Positions 8,214-16,415 of a stretch of DNA of 43,874 nucleotides are shown piece by piece. The stretch spans positions 1 through 43,874 of the forward strand of contig CAKZZR010000249.1 in assembly GCA_937885475.1 (NCBI GenBank). The letters run 5' to 3'. Below the pieces are notes generated by a model that saw only the letters and a list, made by a program, of their open reading frames with translations, was not told where the DNA came from and made no database searches. Numbering within the stretch: the first letter of the stretch is position 1; each line of letters begins with the position of its first letter. Made by a program: the position numbers and the translations under genes. Source of the stretch: an uncultured Treponema sp. (GTDB lineage: Bacteria > Spirochaetota > Spirochaetia > Treponematales > Treponemataceae).

Positions 8214-8873
8214 TCACTCGTACACAGAATAATGCTTTTCTGTCTTATGGAACACATAACTGAATACCGCCGTGATAATCAGATACAGAATCATTGCCGG
8301 CACGTACACCAATTCGTTTCCGGACGAGGACGCAATGCTGCGGGTAACCTTGGTAATATCCTCAAGCGCTATAAGCGACACGAGCGACGCATCCTTTAAA
8401 ACCATGATGAATTCATTTCCAATGGAAGGAATAAGACGGCGCACTGACTGCGGAACAATAATCAAGCCCATCGTCTGCCAATAGGTGAATCCAAGCGCGT
8501 GGCTCGCTTCCTTCTGCCCCTTGTCTATGGACTGGATTGCCGCGCGAATGTATTCGGCCATGTACGCCGCCGAATTAAGGGAGAATGCAATGAACGCCGC
8601 AAGAAATTTATTGCGGAGCGTCAACGCCGGACACAGTTTTGGAAGTCCGAAGTACAAAAAATACAGCTGCATAAGGAGCGGCGTTCCGCGGAAGAAAAAT
8701 ATGTAGGCACCGCACAGTTTTTTCAGCACCTGCTTTTTTGACATTTTTCCAAGCGCAAGGAACAGCCCCAGCACAACCCCGGCAGAAACCGACGTAAGAG
8801 TAAGCAGAATCGTAATTTTAGCGCCATCAAGAAGAGCCGGAATCCAGCCGATTATTTTTTGCAATGCAGTCAT
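8214..8873 (-). CDS. Polar amino-acid ABC transporter permease (HisM/GlnP family)
   Basis: A 219-residue inner-membrane permease with an N-terminal amphipathic segment and about five membrane spans. FFRGTPLLMQLYF near residue 60 is the family hallmark, and the EAA loop EASHALGFTYWQTMGLI near residue 140 contacts the ATPase. Only one permease gene is present, so a homodimer is likely. It lies between the binding-protein gene and the ATPase gene with short gaps. Substrate cannot be assigned from the permease. Confidence 0.92.
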   Translation of the reverse strand: MTALQKIIGWIPALLDGAKITILLTLTSVSAGVVLGLFLALGKMSKKQVLKKLCGAYIFFFRGTPLLMQLYFLYFGLPKLCPALTLRNKFLAAFIAFSLNSAAYMAEYIRAAIQSIDKGQKEASHALGFTYWQTMGLIIVPQSVRRLIPSIGNEFIMVLKDASLVSLIALEDITKVTRSIASSSGNELVYVPAMILYLIITAVFSYVFHKTEKHYSVYE

Positions 8874-8902
8874 TGTATCCTCTTATAAAAGCCGGAGCGC
8901 TC

Positions 8903-9697
8903 TTAGCGCACGGTGGAAGTCAAGTCTGAGCCGAACACCTTCTCATAAATCTGCTTCATCGTGCCGTCCGCAAACAATTCAGAAATAGCGGCGTTCACCT
9001 TTTCTACAAGAGCGGTGTTTCCCTTGCGCATCGCAACGCCAAAGAATTCGTCCGCAGAGCCAACCCATGTAGAAACATACGCAGGGTCGTCAGCATAGTT
9101 CGCATATACAAGAGCGTCGCTTACAACCGCGTCGCAGCGACCAAGCTTAAGCTCCTCATACGCATTGATGACCTTGTCAAATTCTGCCGCAGTGAACTTA
9201 AGTCCAGCAGCAGCCTGCTTTTCCATGAACAAATCAGAAGTTGTCTCTGCCTGATATGCAACGGTAAGCCCCGAAAGCTCCTCCGGCTTAGACGGCTTTG
9301 CCGCCGCGTCAGAACGAACGACGATTGTCTGACCGTTTCCAACATATGGAACAGAAAAATCCATTGAATTCAAGCGCTCCGGCGTGATTGTAGCCGCAGA
9401 CATTACGCAGTCATACTTTTTTGTCTCAAGACCGGCAAAAATACCGTCCCAAGCGGTGTCAACAAATTCTACCTTAAGACCAAGCTTTGCGGCAACAGCC
9501 TTGCCAAGCTCTACATCAAAGCCCATCGGCGTTTTTCCGTCGGCATCAAAATATTCCATCGGAGGATATCCAATTTCCATTCCAACCTTAAGCACATCCT
9601 TTTCAATGGTGAATTCGCCCGGCTCCGCCTTTTTTGAACAGCCAATCAACGAACCAACAATCGCGCAAAGAGCCGCTACAACGATGATTTTTTTCAT
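8903..9697 (-). CDS. Amino-acid-binding lipoprotein of ABC transporter (SBP family 3)
   Basis: A 264-residue periplasmic substrate-binding protein. A lipoprotein signal ends at GSLIGC, making Cys20 the lipidated residue. The mature domain starts KVGMEIGYPPMEYFDADGKT, followed by GFDVELGKAVAAKLG and WDGIFAGL, all characteristic of SBP_bac_3. A Lys/Arg preference cannot be read from the sequence. The start is backed by AGAGGTG 8 bases upstream. It is the first gene of the importer operon. Its leader holds a strong promoter and an immediate 5' hairpin. Confidence 0.93.
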   Translation of the reverse strand: MKKIIVVAALCAIVGSLIGCSKKAEPGEFTIEKDVLKVGMEIGYPPMEYFDADGKTPMGFDVELGKAVAAKLGLKVEFVDTAWDGIFAGLETKKYDCVMSAATITPERLNSMDFSVPYVGNGQTIVVRSDAAAKPSKPEELSGLTVAYQAETTSDLFMEKQAAAGLKFTAAEFDKVINAYEELKLGRCDAVVSDALVYANYADDPAYVSTWVGSADEFFGVAMRKGNTALVEKVNAAISELFADGTMKQIYEKVFGSDLTSTVR

Positions 9698-9719
9698 ATT
9701 TCACACCTCTAAAAAATAA

Positions 9720-9748
9720 AGGGACACCGACATCACGTCTCTGTCCCT
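9720..9748 (-). promoter_or_regulatory. 5'-end hairpin in the leader of the amino-acid importer operon
   Basis: In minus-strand RNA, AGGGACA pairs with TGTCCCT around a 15-base loop, and then comes TTATTTTTT before the Shine-Dalgarno. The predicted transcription start at about 9752 is just upstream of the stem. It could be a transcript-stabilising 5' stem or a simple attenuator. Confidence 0.55.
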
Positions 9749-9758
9749 GTTGAATACT

Positions 9759-9787
9759 ATTATAGAAATATGCGTCGCGTTGGTCAA
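9759..9787 (-). promoter_or_regulatory. Sigma-70 promoter of the amino-acid ABC importer operon
   Basis: On the minus strand TTGACC (9782-9787), a 17-base spacer and a perfect TATAAT (9759-9764). Confidence 0.8.
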
Positions 9788-9792
9788 TGCGG

Positions 9793-9824
9793 AAAGAACC
9801 TGCATAAGGCAATGCTGCAAGTTC
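9793..9824 (-). terminator. Weak terminator-like hairpin after the chemotaxis receptor gene
   Basis: GAACTTGCA pairs with TGCAGGTTC (one G-U pair) around an 11-base loop, followed by only a short T-rich stretch. It sits between the receptor gene end and the importer promoter. Confidence 0.4.
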
Positions 9825-9859
9825 ATTTTCCTCATGCAGTTTTTTTCACGTCTTAAATT

Positions 9860-12043
9860 CTAAATCGTTTCCGGGGTTCGGAACATCTCCTCGCTCGGTT
9901 CCGCGGGCAGGGAGTTTTCTTCGCTATCGGTATCGTCAGAATCAGAAAGTCCGGTCTTCGGCTCATCGTCGTCAGAAGAATCCGAGGTCTGCTCCTCTTC
10001 CGTCTCCGCAGTGTCGTAGGATTCAGAGCCAAACTCATCTTCAGGCTCAAATTCAGCGTCTTCATCGTATTCCGCATCGCCATCGCCAGAAAGCTCGTGA
10101 AAGTCCGCCTCAAGCTGAGCGCGCAGTTCGTCAGAAAGATTCGTCTCAACGGCAGACTCATCAACCTTCTCAATGCGTTCCGCGTCGTCGTCATCGTCGT
10201 TTGTCTGGAATTCCTCAAGGACATTCTCCAGCGCCGTCATATTCTTATAGCTTTCCTTGCTGAGCGTGCCTACGGCGTTCATTCGCGTTACGATGTCCTC
10301 CGTTCCGCGGCTGATTTCATGAATGGCAGAAAGCGCGTCCTTGAACAGCATACGGATTGCGTCAATTTCAGAGGCAACCGTTTCCTGCTGAGCGGCAAGG
10401 TTTGTACAGTACGAATTGATTTTGTCCGCAGTGCTTGCCGTAATGTCGGTTTTTTGCGTAATCTGGCGCGTCTGGTCGTCAATGTTCGCAATCTCATGGG
10501 TGATTTCCTTGAAGGAATCAATCATCTCTACAGAATGATTTGAAACCTTTGCAAACGCAACGGACGCAAGCTTGCTGGACTCGTGAGCTTCCGTAACCTT
10601 CTGAATCGTTTTTGAAATGGCATCGTTGATTTTTTGCGCGTTGTCAGCAGTGCTTTCCGCAAGAGAGCGGATTTCCTCTGCAACAACAGAAAAGCCTTTT
10701 CCAAATTCCCCGGCATGCGCGGACTCAATCGCCGCGTTCATAGAAAGCAGGTTCGTCTGCTCCGTAATGGAGTCGATGAGCGTAACGACCTCACCAATCT
10801 CGTCAAGCTGCCCCATGACCTCCTGCAGAATCTCGTTGGTGGCGGTAATCTTGTTATCACCGTCCGAAACAAGCTCGCGCATTTCTTCTGCGGCGCGGGT
10901 TCGCTTTATGGCATTGTCCTTGATTCCCACAACGGCGCTTGCCATTGCAGAAATGGCGCTCGTGCTTTCATCAATGGCGGTCGTCTGGCTCTGGTTGTCC
11001 GCAACAAGCGTGCGAACCTGCTCGTTGGTAAGGTTTATGGCGGTTACCGCTCGTTCCATTGATTCGTTAATCTGGTCAAATTCCATCGTAATTTCCTCTA
11101 CGTTGGAATTAATCTCATTCGTTGCTGCCGCCGTACTGGTTGAAGAATCATTGATTGAATAGCCGGAAGAAATAGCCTTTGCCGCCGTCTTTTTTACCAC
11201 AAGGAAGAAATTGTTGATTTCGTATACCATGTCGTTCATGTTGCGCATGAGAGCCTGCATCTCGTTGCTGCCCGCCGGCTCAATTTCCGTGGTAAAGTCG
11301 CGCTGGGCAAGATTGAGCGACATGTCGCGCACGGACTTTATGCCATGAGTAACGGCATTCGTTCCCTGAAGGATGCTCATGAACACAAGAAGAACAAAAA
11401 TAACCCCCAGGACGATTATGACAATGCGGTAAACCTGCTTGAATGTTGAGACGACGGAAACAAGGTCAACGTAAATCTCGTCCATCGCAATCTGAAGGTC
11501 AGAGGCATTCTTTATAAGGTCGCGCATCTGCTGTTCGATGAGGATGATGCGCGACTGAAGCGACTGCACGTTCTCTGAATCCTCAAAGCGGGTCGCCGCC
11601 GTCTTGATTCCATAGCGCTGAACGATGCGATGCTCCTCGTCGGTAAGCGGCGTCTGCTGAATTGCCTGCATCTGCGCATTGAACGGATTTGTCTGCGTAA
11701 CAACGCGCGTCCATACGGATTTTGCGTCCTCTACCTTCTCCATGAATTCCTGTGGGAACACCTTTGTAATGGGATCCTCAGAAAGCTCGCGGAATTTTTT
11801 ATTTGCCGTTACAACCTTCTGTTTCCATACATCACTTACGGTCTGCGTGTCCGTAGACCAGGAAATTGTTTGATTCAAAAAATTGATGATGTCCGCCAGC
11901 GCGTAAGAACATTCCTGCTGCCGGAACTGGAAATTTTGAGTCTTCTGTATAACATCTCCGCCTACCATCGTAAGAATCGTAAGCAAAGCCATTTCGACTC
12001 CGCAGAGGGCAGCAATAAGTGAAAATCGTGCTCTTAATTTCAT
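9860..12043 (-). CDS. Methyl-accepting chemotaxis protein with acidic C-terminal tail
   Basis: A 727-residue chemoreceptor with a first membrane span at about residues 8-30, a helical sensor domain of about 175 residues and a second span at about 208-230. A HAMP-like linker follows, then the long coiled-coil signalling domain with the conserved tip AGEFGKGFSVVAEEIRSLAE, which binds CheA/CheW. The receptor proper ends near residue 625. About 100 further residues are very rich in Asp, Glu and Ser, which is unusual for the family and looks disordered. There is no Shine-Dalgarno, and TATAAT ends 8 bases before ATG. The ligand is unknown. Confidence 0.92.
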   Translation of the reverse strand: MKLRARFSLIAALCGVEMALLTILTMVGGDVIQKTQNFQFRQQECSYALADIINFLNQTISWSTDTQTVSDVWKQKVVTANKKFRELSEDPITKVFPQEFMEKVEDAKSVWTRVVTQTNPFNAQMQAIQQTPLTDEEHRIVQRYGIKTAATRFEDSENVQSLQSRIILIEQQMRDLIKNASDLQIAMDEIYVDLVSVVSTFKQVYRIVIIVLGVIFVLLVFMSILQGTNAVTHGIKSVRDMSLNLAQRDFTTEIEPAGSNEMQALMRNMNDMVYEINNFFLVVKKTAAKAISSGYSINDSSTSTAAATNEINSNVEEITMEFDQINESMERAVTAINLTNEQVRTLVADNQSQTTAIDESTSAISAMASAVVGIKDNAIKRTRAAEEMRELVSDGDNKITATNEILQEVMGQLDEIGEVVTLIDSITEQTNLLSMNAAIESAHAGEFGKGFSVVAEEIRSLAESTADNAQKINDAISKTIQKVTEAHESSKLASVAFAKVSNHSVEMIDSFKEITHEIANIDDQTRQITQKTDITASTADKINSYCTNLAAQQETVASEIDAIRMLFKDALSAIHEISRGTEDIVTRMNAVGTLSKESYKNMTALENVLEEFQTNDDDDDAERIEKVDESAVETNLSDELRAQLEADFHELSGDGDAEYDEDAEFEPEDEFGSESYDTAETEEEQTSDSSDDDEPKTGLSDSDDTDSEENSLPAEPSEEMFRTPETI

Positions 12044-12051
12044 ATGTTTTG

Positions 12052-12081
12052 ATTATACTCCCACTTTAGCCAAACTGCTAA
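12052..12081 (-). promoter_or_regulatory. Promoter of the chemotaxis receptor gene
   Basis: On the minus strand a perfect TATAAT (12052-12057) with a weaker TTAGCA (12076-12081) 18 bases upstream. The -10 box ends only 8 bases before ATG at 12043. Confidence 0.6.
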
Positions 12082-12096
12082 TAAAATCGACGGTAA

Positions 12097-12126
12097 TTTA
12101 CATAAAAGCGCAATTCGTACTATTAT
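12097..12126 (+). promoter_or_regulatory. Promoter of the divergent membrane-protein gene
   Basis: TTTACA (12097-12102), an 18-base spacer and TATTAT (12121-12126), 6 bases before ATG at 12133. It is back-to-back with the receptor promoter. Confidence 0.6.
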
Positions 12127-12132
12127 ATTTTC

Positions 12133-12966
12133 ATGTTAGGCTTATTTTTCAGAAAGAACTTCTACGACGGATGGGACAACGTCATGTTCCTTTTTGTTCC
12201 GAACCTTATTCTTGACCTTCTTGTTATTCTAACCACCGCGCTCTGCATTCCCGGACTGAAATTTCAGGATTCAAATTTCTATCTGTACATCTGGATTGCA
12301 CTGGGCGTCATCTGCGTAACGGGATTTTCAATTCTGTCGCTGGCATGGGCCGAATCCGCCGAAAAAATCGCGGATTACGGAAGCTTTGAATTCAAGGAAT
12401 TCTTCAGGGCAATCAAGGGCTGCATAAAGGACGGCATTCTGTTCGCACTCACGCTCATTCTGGTAGGCACGGTCTGTGGCGTCCTTGTTCTTAACCTGCT
12501 GTTTCCGCGCGGCGAGACCAGCGTAACCTTCGTAGGACTGCTTGCCGGTGCCGTGGACTTATGGCTTGCGCTTATTATTTTAATGGCGCTGTCATGGTAT
12601 CCGTCTCTCAGGGCAAAAATGCACAATCCGTTTGTAAAGAGCATAAAAAAATGCCTGATTATTTTTATGGACAATCTGGTTGTTTCCGTAACAGTAAGCA
12701 TATACACGACCGTTCTTGCGGTCATCTCGGTAATCATGCTGGGAATTGCGCCGGGCATGGCGGGCATTGAGTTGGCGAGGGCAAACGCACTGCGCCTGCT
12801 CCTTAAAAAATACGATTATATAGAAGAATTGGACAAGCAGAACGAACCTGCGGCAAGCCCCGCTCGAAAGCGCATTCCCTGGAACGAGCTGCTTAAGGAC
12901 GAAAACGAGGCAAACCCACCCCGCGGCTTCAAGGAATTCTGGATGCCGTGGAAAAGTAACCAATGA
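12133..12966 (+). CDS. Multi-span inner-membrane protein of unknown function
   Basis: A 277-residue protein with about five to six predicted membrane spans (roughly 20-42, 53-75, 100-122, 132-154 and 175-205). A cytoplasmic C-terminal tail rich in Lys/Glu/Pro ends FKEFWMPWKSNQ. The overall layout, including the amphipathic segment around residue 85-95 (FEFKEFFRAIKG), recalls YesL/DUF624-type proteins, but I do not recognise the family securely. The start is ATG at 12133, with no Shine-Dalgarno and a -10 box 6 bases upstream. It is transcribed divergently from the chemoreceptor and convergently with the P-loop protein. Confidence 0.7.
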   Translation: MLGLFFRKNFYDGWDNVMFLFVPNLILDLLVILTTALCIPGLKFQDSNFYLYIWIALGVICVTGFSILSLAWAESAEKIADYGSFEFKEFFRAIKGCIKDGILFALTLILVGTVCGVLVLNLLFPRGETSVTFVGLLAGAVDLWLALIILMALSWYPSLRAKMHNPFVKSIKKCLIIFMDNLVVSVTVSIYTTVLAVISVIMLGIAPGMAGIELARANALRLLLKKYDYIEELDKQNEPAASPARKRIPWNELLKDENEANPPRGFKEFWMPWKSNQ

Positions 12967-12997
12967 ACGCCCCAGCGCACGTATGCCGCCGGGCAAA

Positions 12998-13024
12998 TGC
13001 CACCGCCTGACGCTGTGGCACAGT
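12998..13024 (+). terminator. Possible weak terminator after the membrane-protein gene
   Basis: TGCCAC pairs with GTGGCA around 11 bases. The downstream sequence is T-rich but not a clean T-run. Confidence 0.3.
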
Positions 13025-13032
13025 GATTTCTT

Positions 13033-13716
13033 TTACTTTTCCTTTGCCATAAGCAGCGTTTTTGCGTCAAGGCGAACGCTTGCAGAATCAAGTTCCTTGC
13101 CGTCTGCCTTAAGCACGGTCAGATACACACCTTCCTTGCGGGCTGCAATGTGCGCAACGGTTGCAAAAAAGCCGGCAAGTTCCTCGGGAACGGTTTCCGC
13201 AAGTGAAGCGCTCTCGTTGGTATCGCTGAACCATACGAAAATTCCTTCCTGACGCGCAAAATCTGCCACAGCCTTTAAATCCCCGGCAGTTACAGAATGC
13301 AGCGCAAGTCCGTCAACAATTACCGCCGACACCTTAATTCCGCCTTCCTTTAAAGACTTGATGGTGTTCACAACTTTTGGCAGTGTAAACGATTCCTGGT
13401 TGAAATTCAGAATCGTGCGGTCGCGGATAATGGAATCCGTAAGCTCCGTATAGTCGCTGATGTTCTTCTTTTTGCAGATTTCAGAAAGAATGCTGTCGTA
13501 CCATGCAATGACGTTTGACGAATGCTGATCAAATGAAACATGAACCAGATGCTTGTCGTACAAAAGCGCGTCAATTCCAAACTGAACCAAAACCGATGTT
13601 TTTCCCAAGCCTTTTTTTGCCGTAATCAGCCCGAGCTGACCTGCTTTTAGCGCTCCTCCGGCAGCCGCATCAAAAATGCGCACCGGACTCTGATCTATCA
13701 AATCCTGTTTTACCAT
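13033..13716 (-). CDS. RecA/KaiC-like P-loop ATPase of unknown role
   Basis: A 227-residue protein with Walker A AKKGLGKTS near residue 38 and a hydrophobic strand ending in Asp (VSAVIVDG) near residue 138, as in Walker B of RecA/KaiC-type ATPases. No sensor or DNA-binding domain is visible, so the target is unknown. ATG at 13716 is chosen over 13743, because GGAGG lies 6 bases before it. It sits 25 bases after the terminator hairpin behind fusA, so expression may depend on read-through or on an undetected promoter. Confidence 0.7.
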   Translation of the reverse strand: MVKQDLIDQSPVRIFDAAAGGALKAGQLGLITAKKGLGKTSVLVQFGIDALLYDKHLVHVSFDQHSSNVIAWYDSILSEICKKKNISDYTELTDSIIRDRTILNFNQESFTLPKVVNTIKSLKEGGIKVSAVIVDGLALHSVTAGDLKAVADFARQEGIFVWFSDTNESASLAETVPEELAGFFATVAHIAARKEGVYLTVLKADGKELDSASVRLDAKTLLMAKEK

Positions 13717-13740
13717 AATTTCCTCCATAATGACGTTAAA

Positions 13741-13773
13741 CAAAAAGTGGACTTATCAATGATAAGTCCACTT
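13741..13773 (-). terminator. Intrinsic terminator after fusA
   Basis: A perfect 13-bp stem (AAGTGGACTTATC and its complement) with a 3-base loop is followed in minus-strand RNA by TTTTTG. Confidence 0.8.
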
Positions 13774-13820
13774 CGTATAAAAGTCCAGTGAATAACAAGC
13801 TAGCTAAGAGCTGGCTTCAG

Positions 13821-15917
13821 TTATTTATTACCAGCCTTCTTTTCTTCCTGATGCTTTTTAATGAGCTCTTCTGCAACTGCATTCGGAACCTTTGCATACT
13901 TGAGGAATTCCATTGTGAATTCACCCTTACCCTGTGTAGAGGAGCGAAGGATTGTTGAGAAGCCGAACATCTCAGAAAGTGGAACTTCTGCGTTTACAAC
14001 AGATGTGTTGTTCTCATCCGTTGTTTCACCGATGATACCACGGCGCTGGTTGATAAGACCAAATACGTTACCCTGGAATTCGTTAGGAGCGGCAATCTGA
14101 ACCTTCATGATTGGCTCAAGAATAGCCGGCTTAGCCTTCATGTAGCCTTCACGGAAAGCACCAATAGCGGCAATCTGGAAAGCGTTATCGTTAGAGTCTA
14201 CCGGATGGTACTGACCATCGTTGATAGTCATGCGAACACCTACGATAGGAGCGCCAATCAATGAACCTTCCTTCATAGCCTTCTGGAATCCCTTGTCACA
14301 AGATGGAATGTATTCGTTAGGAATAGCACCACCCTTGATTGAGTCTACGAATTCGTAGTCCTTTTCCTCAAGCGGTTCCATGAAACCAGCTACACGACCG
14401 TACTGACCAGAACCACCAGTCTGTTTCTTGTGTGTATAGTTGAAGTCTGCCTTAGCGGTGATGGACTCACGGTAAGCAACCTGTGGAGCTCCTGTTACAA
14501 CCTCACAGTTGTATTCGCGCTTCATACGCTCAACGTATACGGCAAGGTGAAGCTCACCCATACCCTTGATGATTGTCTCGTTAGATTCCGGGTCTGTGTA
14601 TGTCTGGAATGTAGGGTCTTCCTTTGTAAAGCGGTTAAGAGCCTTGGACATCTGCATAGCAGCCTGCTTGTCCTTTGGTGTGATTGAAAGAGAGATTACT
14701 GGCTCTGGAACGAACATAGAAGCCATTGAGTAGTTTACGCCACCATTTGTGAATGTATCACCAGAAGCACAATCCACTCCGAACAGAGCAACGATGTCGC
14801 CTGCACAGCCTTCAGAAATATCTTCCATCTGAGCAGAGTTCATGCGGACAAGGCGTCCAACCTTGAACCTCTTCTTTGTGCGGGTGTTGTAAAGCTCCTC
14901 GCCCTTCTTGATTTTACCCTGGTAAACGCGGGTATAGGTAAGCTGACCGTACTGACCGTCATCAAGCTTGAATGCAAGCGCAACACACGGCTTGTTATCA
15001 ACGGACTCAAGCTCAACCTCTGCTTCGTTGTTGTCAAGGTCAAGCGCAACGTTCTTTACTTCGTTTGGAGCTGGGAGATAGCGCTCTACAGCGTCCAAAA
15101 GTGGCTGGATACCCTTGTTTACGTGAGCTGAACCACAGAATACACCTACGAACTGCTCTGCAAGGGTTCCCTTGCGGATTGCAGCGATGAGTTTTGCCTC
15201 GTCGATGTCGTTGTAACCCTTTTCCATGATGTCTTCCATCAATGTATCATCGAACATTGAGGCAGCATCCAAAAGCTCCTCGCGGTATTTGTCTGCATCA
15301 GCCTGCATGTTCGCAGGAATTTCTGCAACGCGAACGTTCTCGCCGTTTGCACCGTCAAAGTACAAAGCCTTCATTCCAACAAGGTCTACAACGCCCTCAA
15401 GCTTGTCCTCCAAACCGATTGGAAGTTCCATCATATGAGCGTTAAGTCCGAGCTTTTCGCGAACCTGATTGCATACGCGGATTGGGTTTGCACCCTGACG
15501 GTCACACTTGTTTACAAATGCAACGCGCGGTACATGATAGCGTTTGAGCTGGCGGTCTACTGTGATTGACTGAGACTGAACGCCGGCAACGGCACAAAGA
15601 ATCATGATGGCACCGTCAAGAACGCGGAGTGAACGCTCTACTTCTACAGTGAAGTCTACGTGACCGGGGGTATCGATAAGGTTGATTGTTATATCTTTCC
15701 ACTGTACCTGAGTAGCAGCCGACTGGATTGTGATACCACGCTCACGCTCCAATTCCATGTTATCCATTACAGCACCAACACCGTCCTTACCACGAACCTC
15801 GTGAATTGCATGAATCTTGTTACAATAGAACAAGATGCGTTCTGAAGTTGTTGTTTTACCTGAGTCAATGTGAGCACTGATACCGATATTTCTTACTTTT
15901 GAAATATCCCAAGCCAT
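13821..15917 (-). CDS. fusA: Elongation factor G
   Basis: A 698-residue translational GTPase that drives ribosomal translocation. It has G1 AHIDSGKT (15-22), switch I with RERGIT (as ERERGITIQ), G3 DTPGH, G4 NKCD, then domains II-V of normal length ending in the C-terminal KAG-rich tail. The N-terminus (MAWDISKVRNIGISAHIDSG, then the HAIHEVRGKDGVGA segment) matches the spirochaetal EF-G1 type, the translocase homologue. AGAGGT precedes ATG by 8 bases. Codon choice differs from neighbours, with more T- and A-ending codons, which fits very high expression. Confidence 0.96.
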   Translation of the reverse strand: MAWDISKVRNIGISAHIDSGKTTTSERILFYCNKIHAIHEVRGKDGVGAVMDNMELERERGITIQSAATQVQWKDITINLIDTPGHVDFTVEVERSLRVLDGAIMILCAVAGVQSQSITVDRQLKRYHVPRVAFVNKCDRQGANPIRVCNQVREKLGLNAHMMELPIGLEDKLEGVVDLVGMKALYFDGANGENVRVAEIPANMQADADKYREELLDAASMFDDTLMEDIMEKGYNDIDEAKLIAAIRKGTLAEQFVGVFCGSAHVNKGIQPLLDAVERYLPAPNEVKNVALDLDNNEAEVELESVDNKPCVALAFKLDDGQYGQLTYTRVYQGKIKKGEELYNTRTKKRFKVGRLVRMNSAQMEDISEGCAGDIVALFGVDCASGDTFTNGGVNYSMASMFVPEPVISLSITPKDKQAAMQMSKALNRFTKEDPTFQTYTDPESNETIIKGMGELHLAVYVERMKREYNCEVVTGAPQVAYRESITAKADFNYTHKKQTGGSGQYGRVAGFMEPLEEKDYEFVDSIKGGAIPNEYIPSCDKGFQKAMKEGSLIGAPIVGVRMTINDGQYHPVDSNDNAFQIAAIGAFREGYMKAKPAILEPIMKVQIAAPNEFQGNVFGLINQRRGIIGETTDENNTSVVNAEVPLSEMFGFSTILRSSTQGKGEFTMEFLKYAKVPNAVAEELIKKHQEEKKAGNK

Positions 15918-15960
15918 ACTATTACCTCTTTAAAAATAAAAATACAAGTTTAGTTTTTCA

Positions 15961-15989
15961 ATAATACTAAAAGTTGAATCGTTGTTCAA
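15961..15989 (-). promoter_or_regulatory. Sigma-70 promoter of fusA
   Basis: On the minus strand TTGAAC (15984-15989), a 17-base spacer and TATTAT (15961-15966). The predicted leader is about 37 bases and includes the AGAGGT site. Confidence 0.75.
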
Positions 15990-16010
15990 TAGTCTGATTT
16001 ATGATAGACT
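15982..16010 (+). promoter_or_regulatory. Promoter region of the CRM-domain gene
   Basis: TTGTTC (15982-15987), a 17-base spacer and TAGACT (16005-16010). An alternative -10 is TATGAT (16000-16005). Either places the start of the RNA within about 5 bases of ATG at 16017. It overlaps the divergent fusA promoter. Confidence 0.5.
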
Positions 16011-16016
16011 TGAACC

Positions 16017-16331
16017 ATGACAAATTTAAATAGTAAACAACGAAAGCTTTTGGAAAAACACGCCCATGCGCTGGAGCCAGTGGTCATAGTAGGCGGAAAC
16101 GGCGTTACGGAAGGTGTTACGCAGAAGGTTGCGGACAGCCTTGCCCATCACGAGCTTTTAAAAATCAAATTCAATGAATTTAAAGAAGAAAAGCAGACTC
16201 TTACGCAGGAGCTGTGCGCCTCATGCGATGCGACGTTGGTGCGCATAATCGGAAACGTGGCGATTTTGTACAAGCCCGCAGAAAAGGCAGCCGAGCGCGC
16301 GTTTGAGAAAGCGCTTTTTAAGCTGGCATAG
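16017..16331 (+). CDS. YhbY/CRM-domain RNA-binding protein
   Basis: A 104-residue single CRM domain. It begins LNSKQRKLLEKHAHALEPVV and carries the GxxG loop as VGGNGVTEGV at about residues 24-33, then KIKFNEFKEEK and the final IIGNVAILYKPA strand. Bacterial members bind pre-50S ribosomal particles. It is divergent from fusA, and the two share a 100-base promoter region, consistent with coordinated ribosome-related expression. No Shine-Dalgarno is present upstream of ATG. Confidence 0.9.
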   Translation: MTNLNSKQRKLLEKHAHALEPVVIVGGNGVTEGVTQKVADSLAHHELLKIKFNEFKEEKQTLTQELCASCDATLVRIIGNVAILYKPAEKAAERAFEKALFKLA

Positions 16332-16415
16332 CCCGGCACCACAAAAAAGCGCGCGGCGTAACCAAAGGCGCCGCGGTTTGTTTTTTTAAGAATACAAATT
16401 GGAGGAAATACAAAA

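Noticed and set aside
13741..13773. Perfect 13-bp inverted repeat as an attachment site
   Set aside because: It has a 3-base loop followed by a T-run in the fusA direction, which is the normal form of a terminator. No integrase lies nearby.
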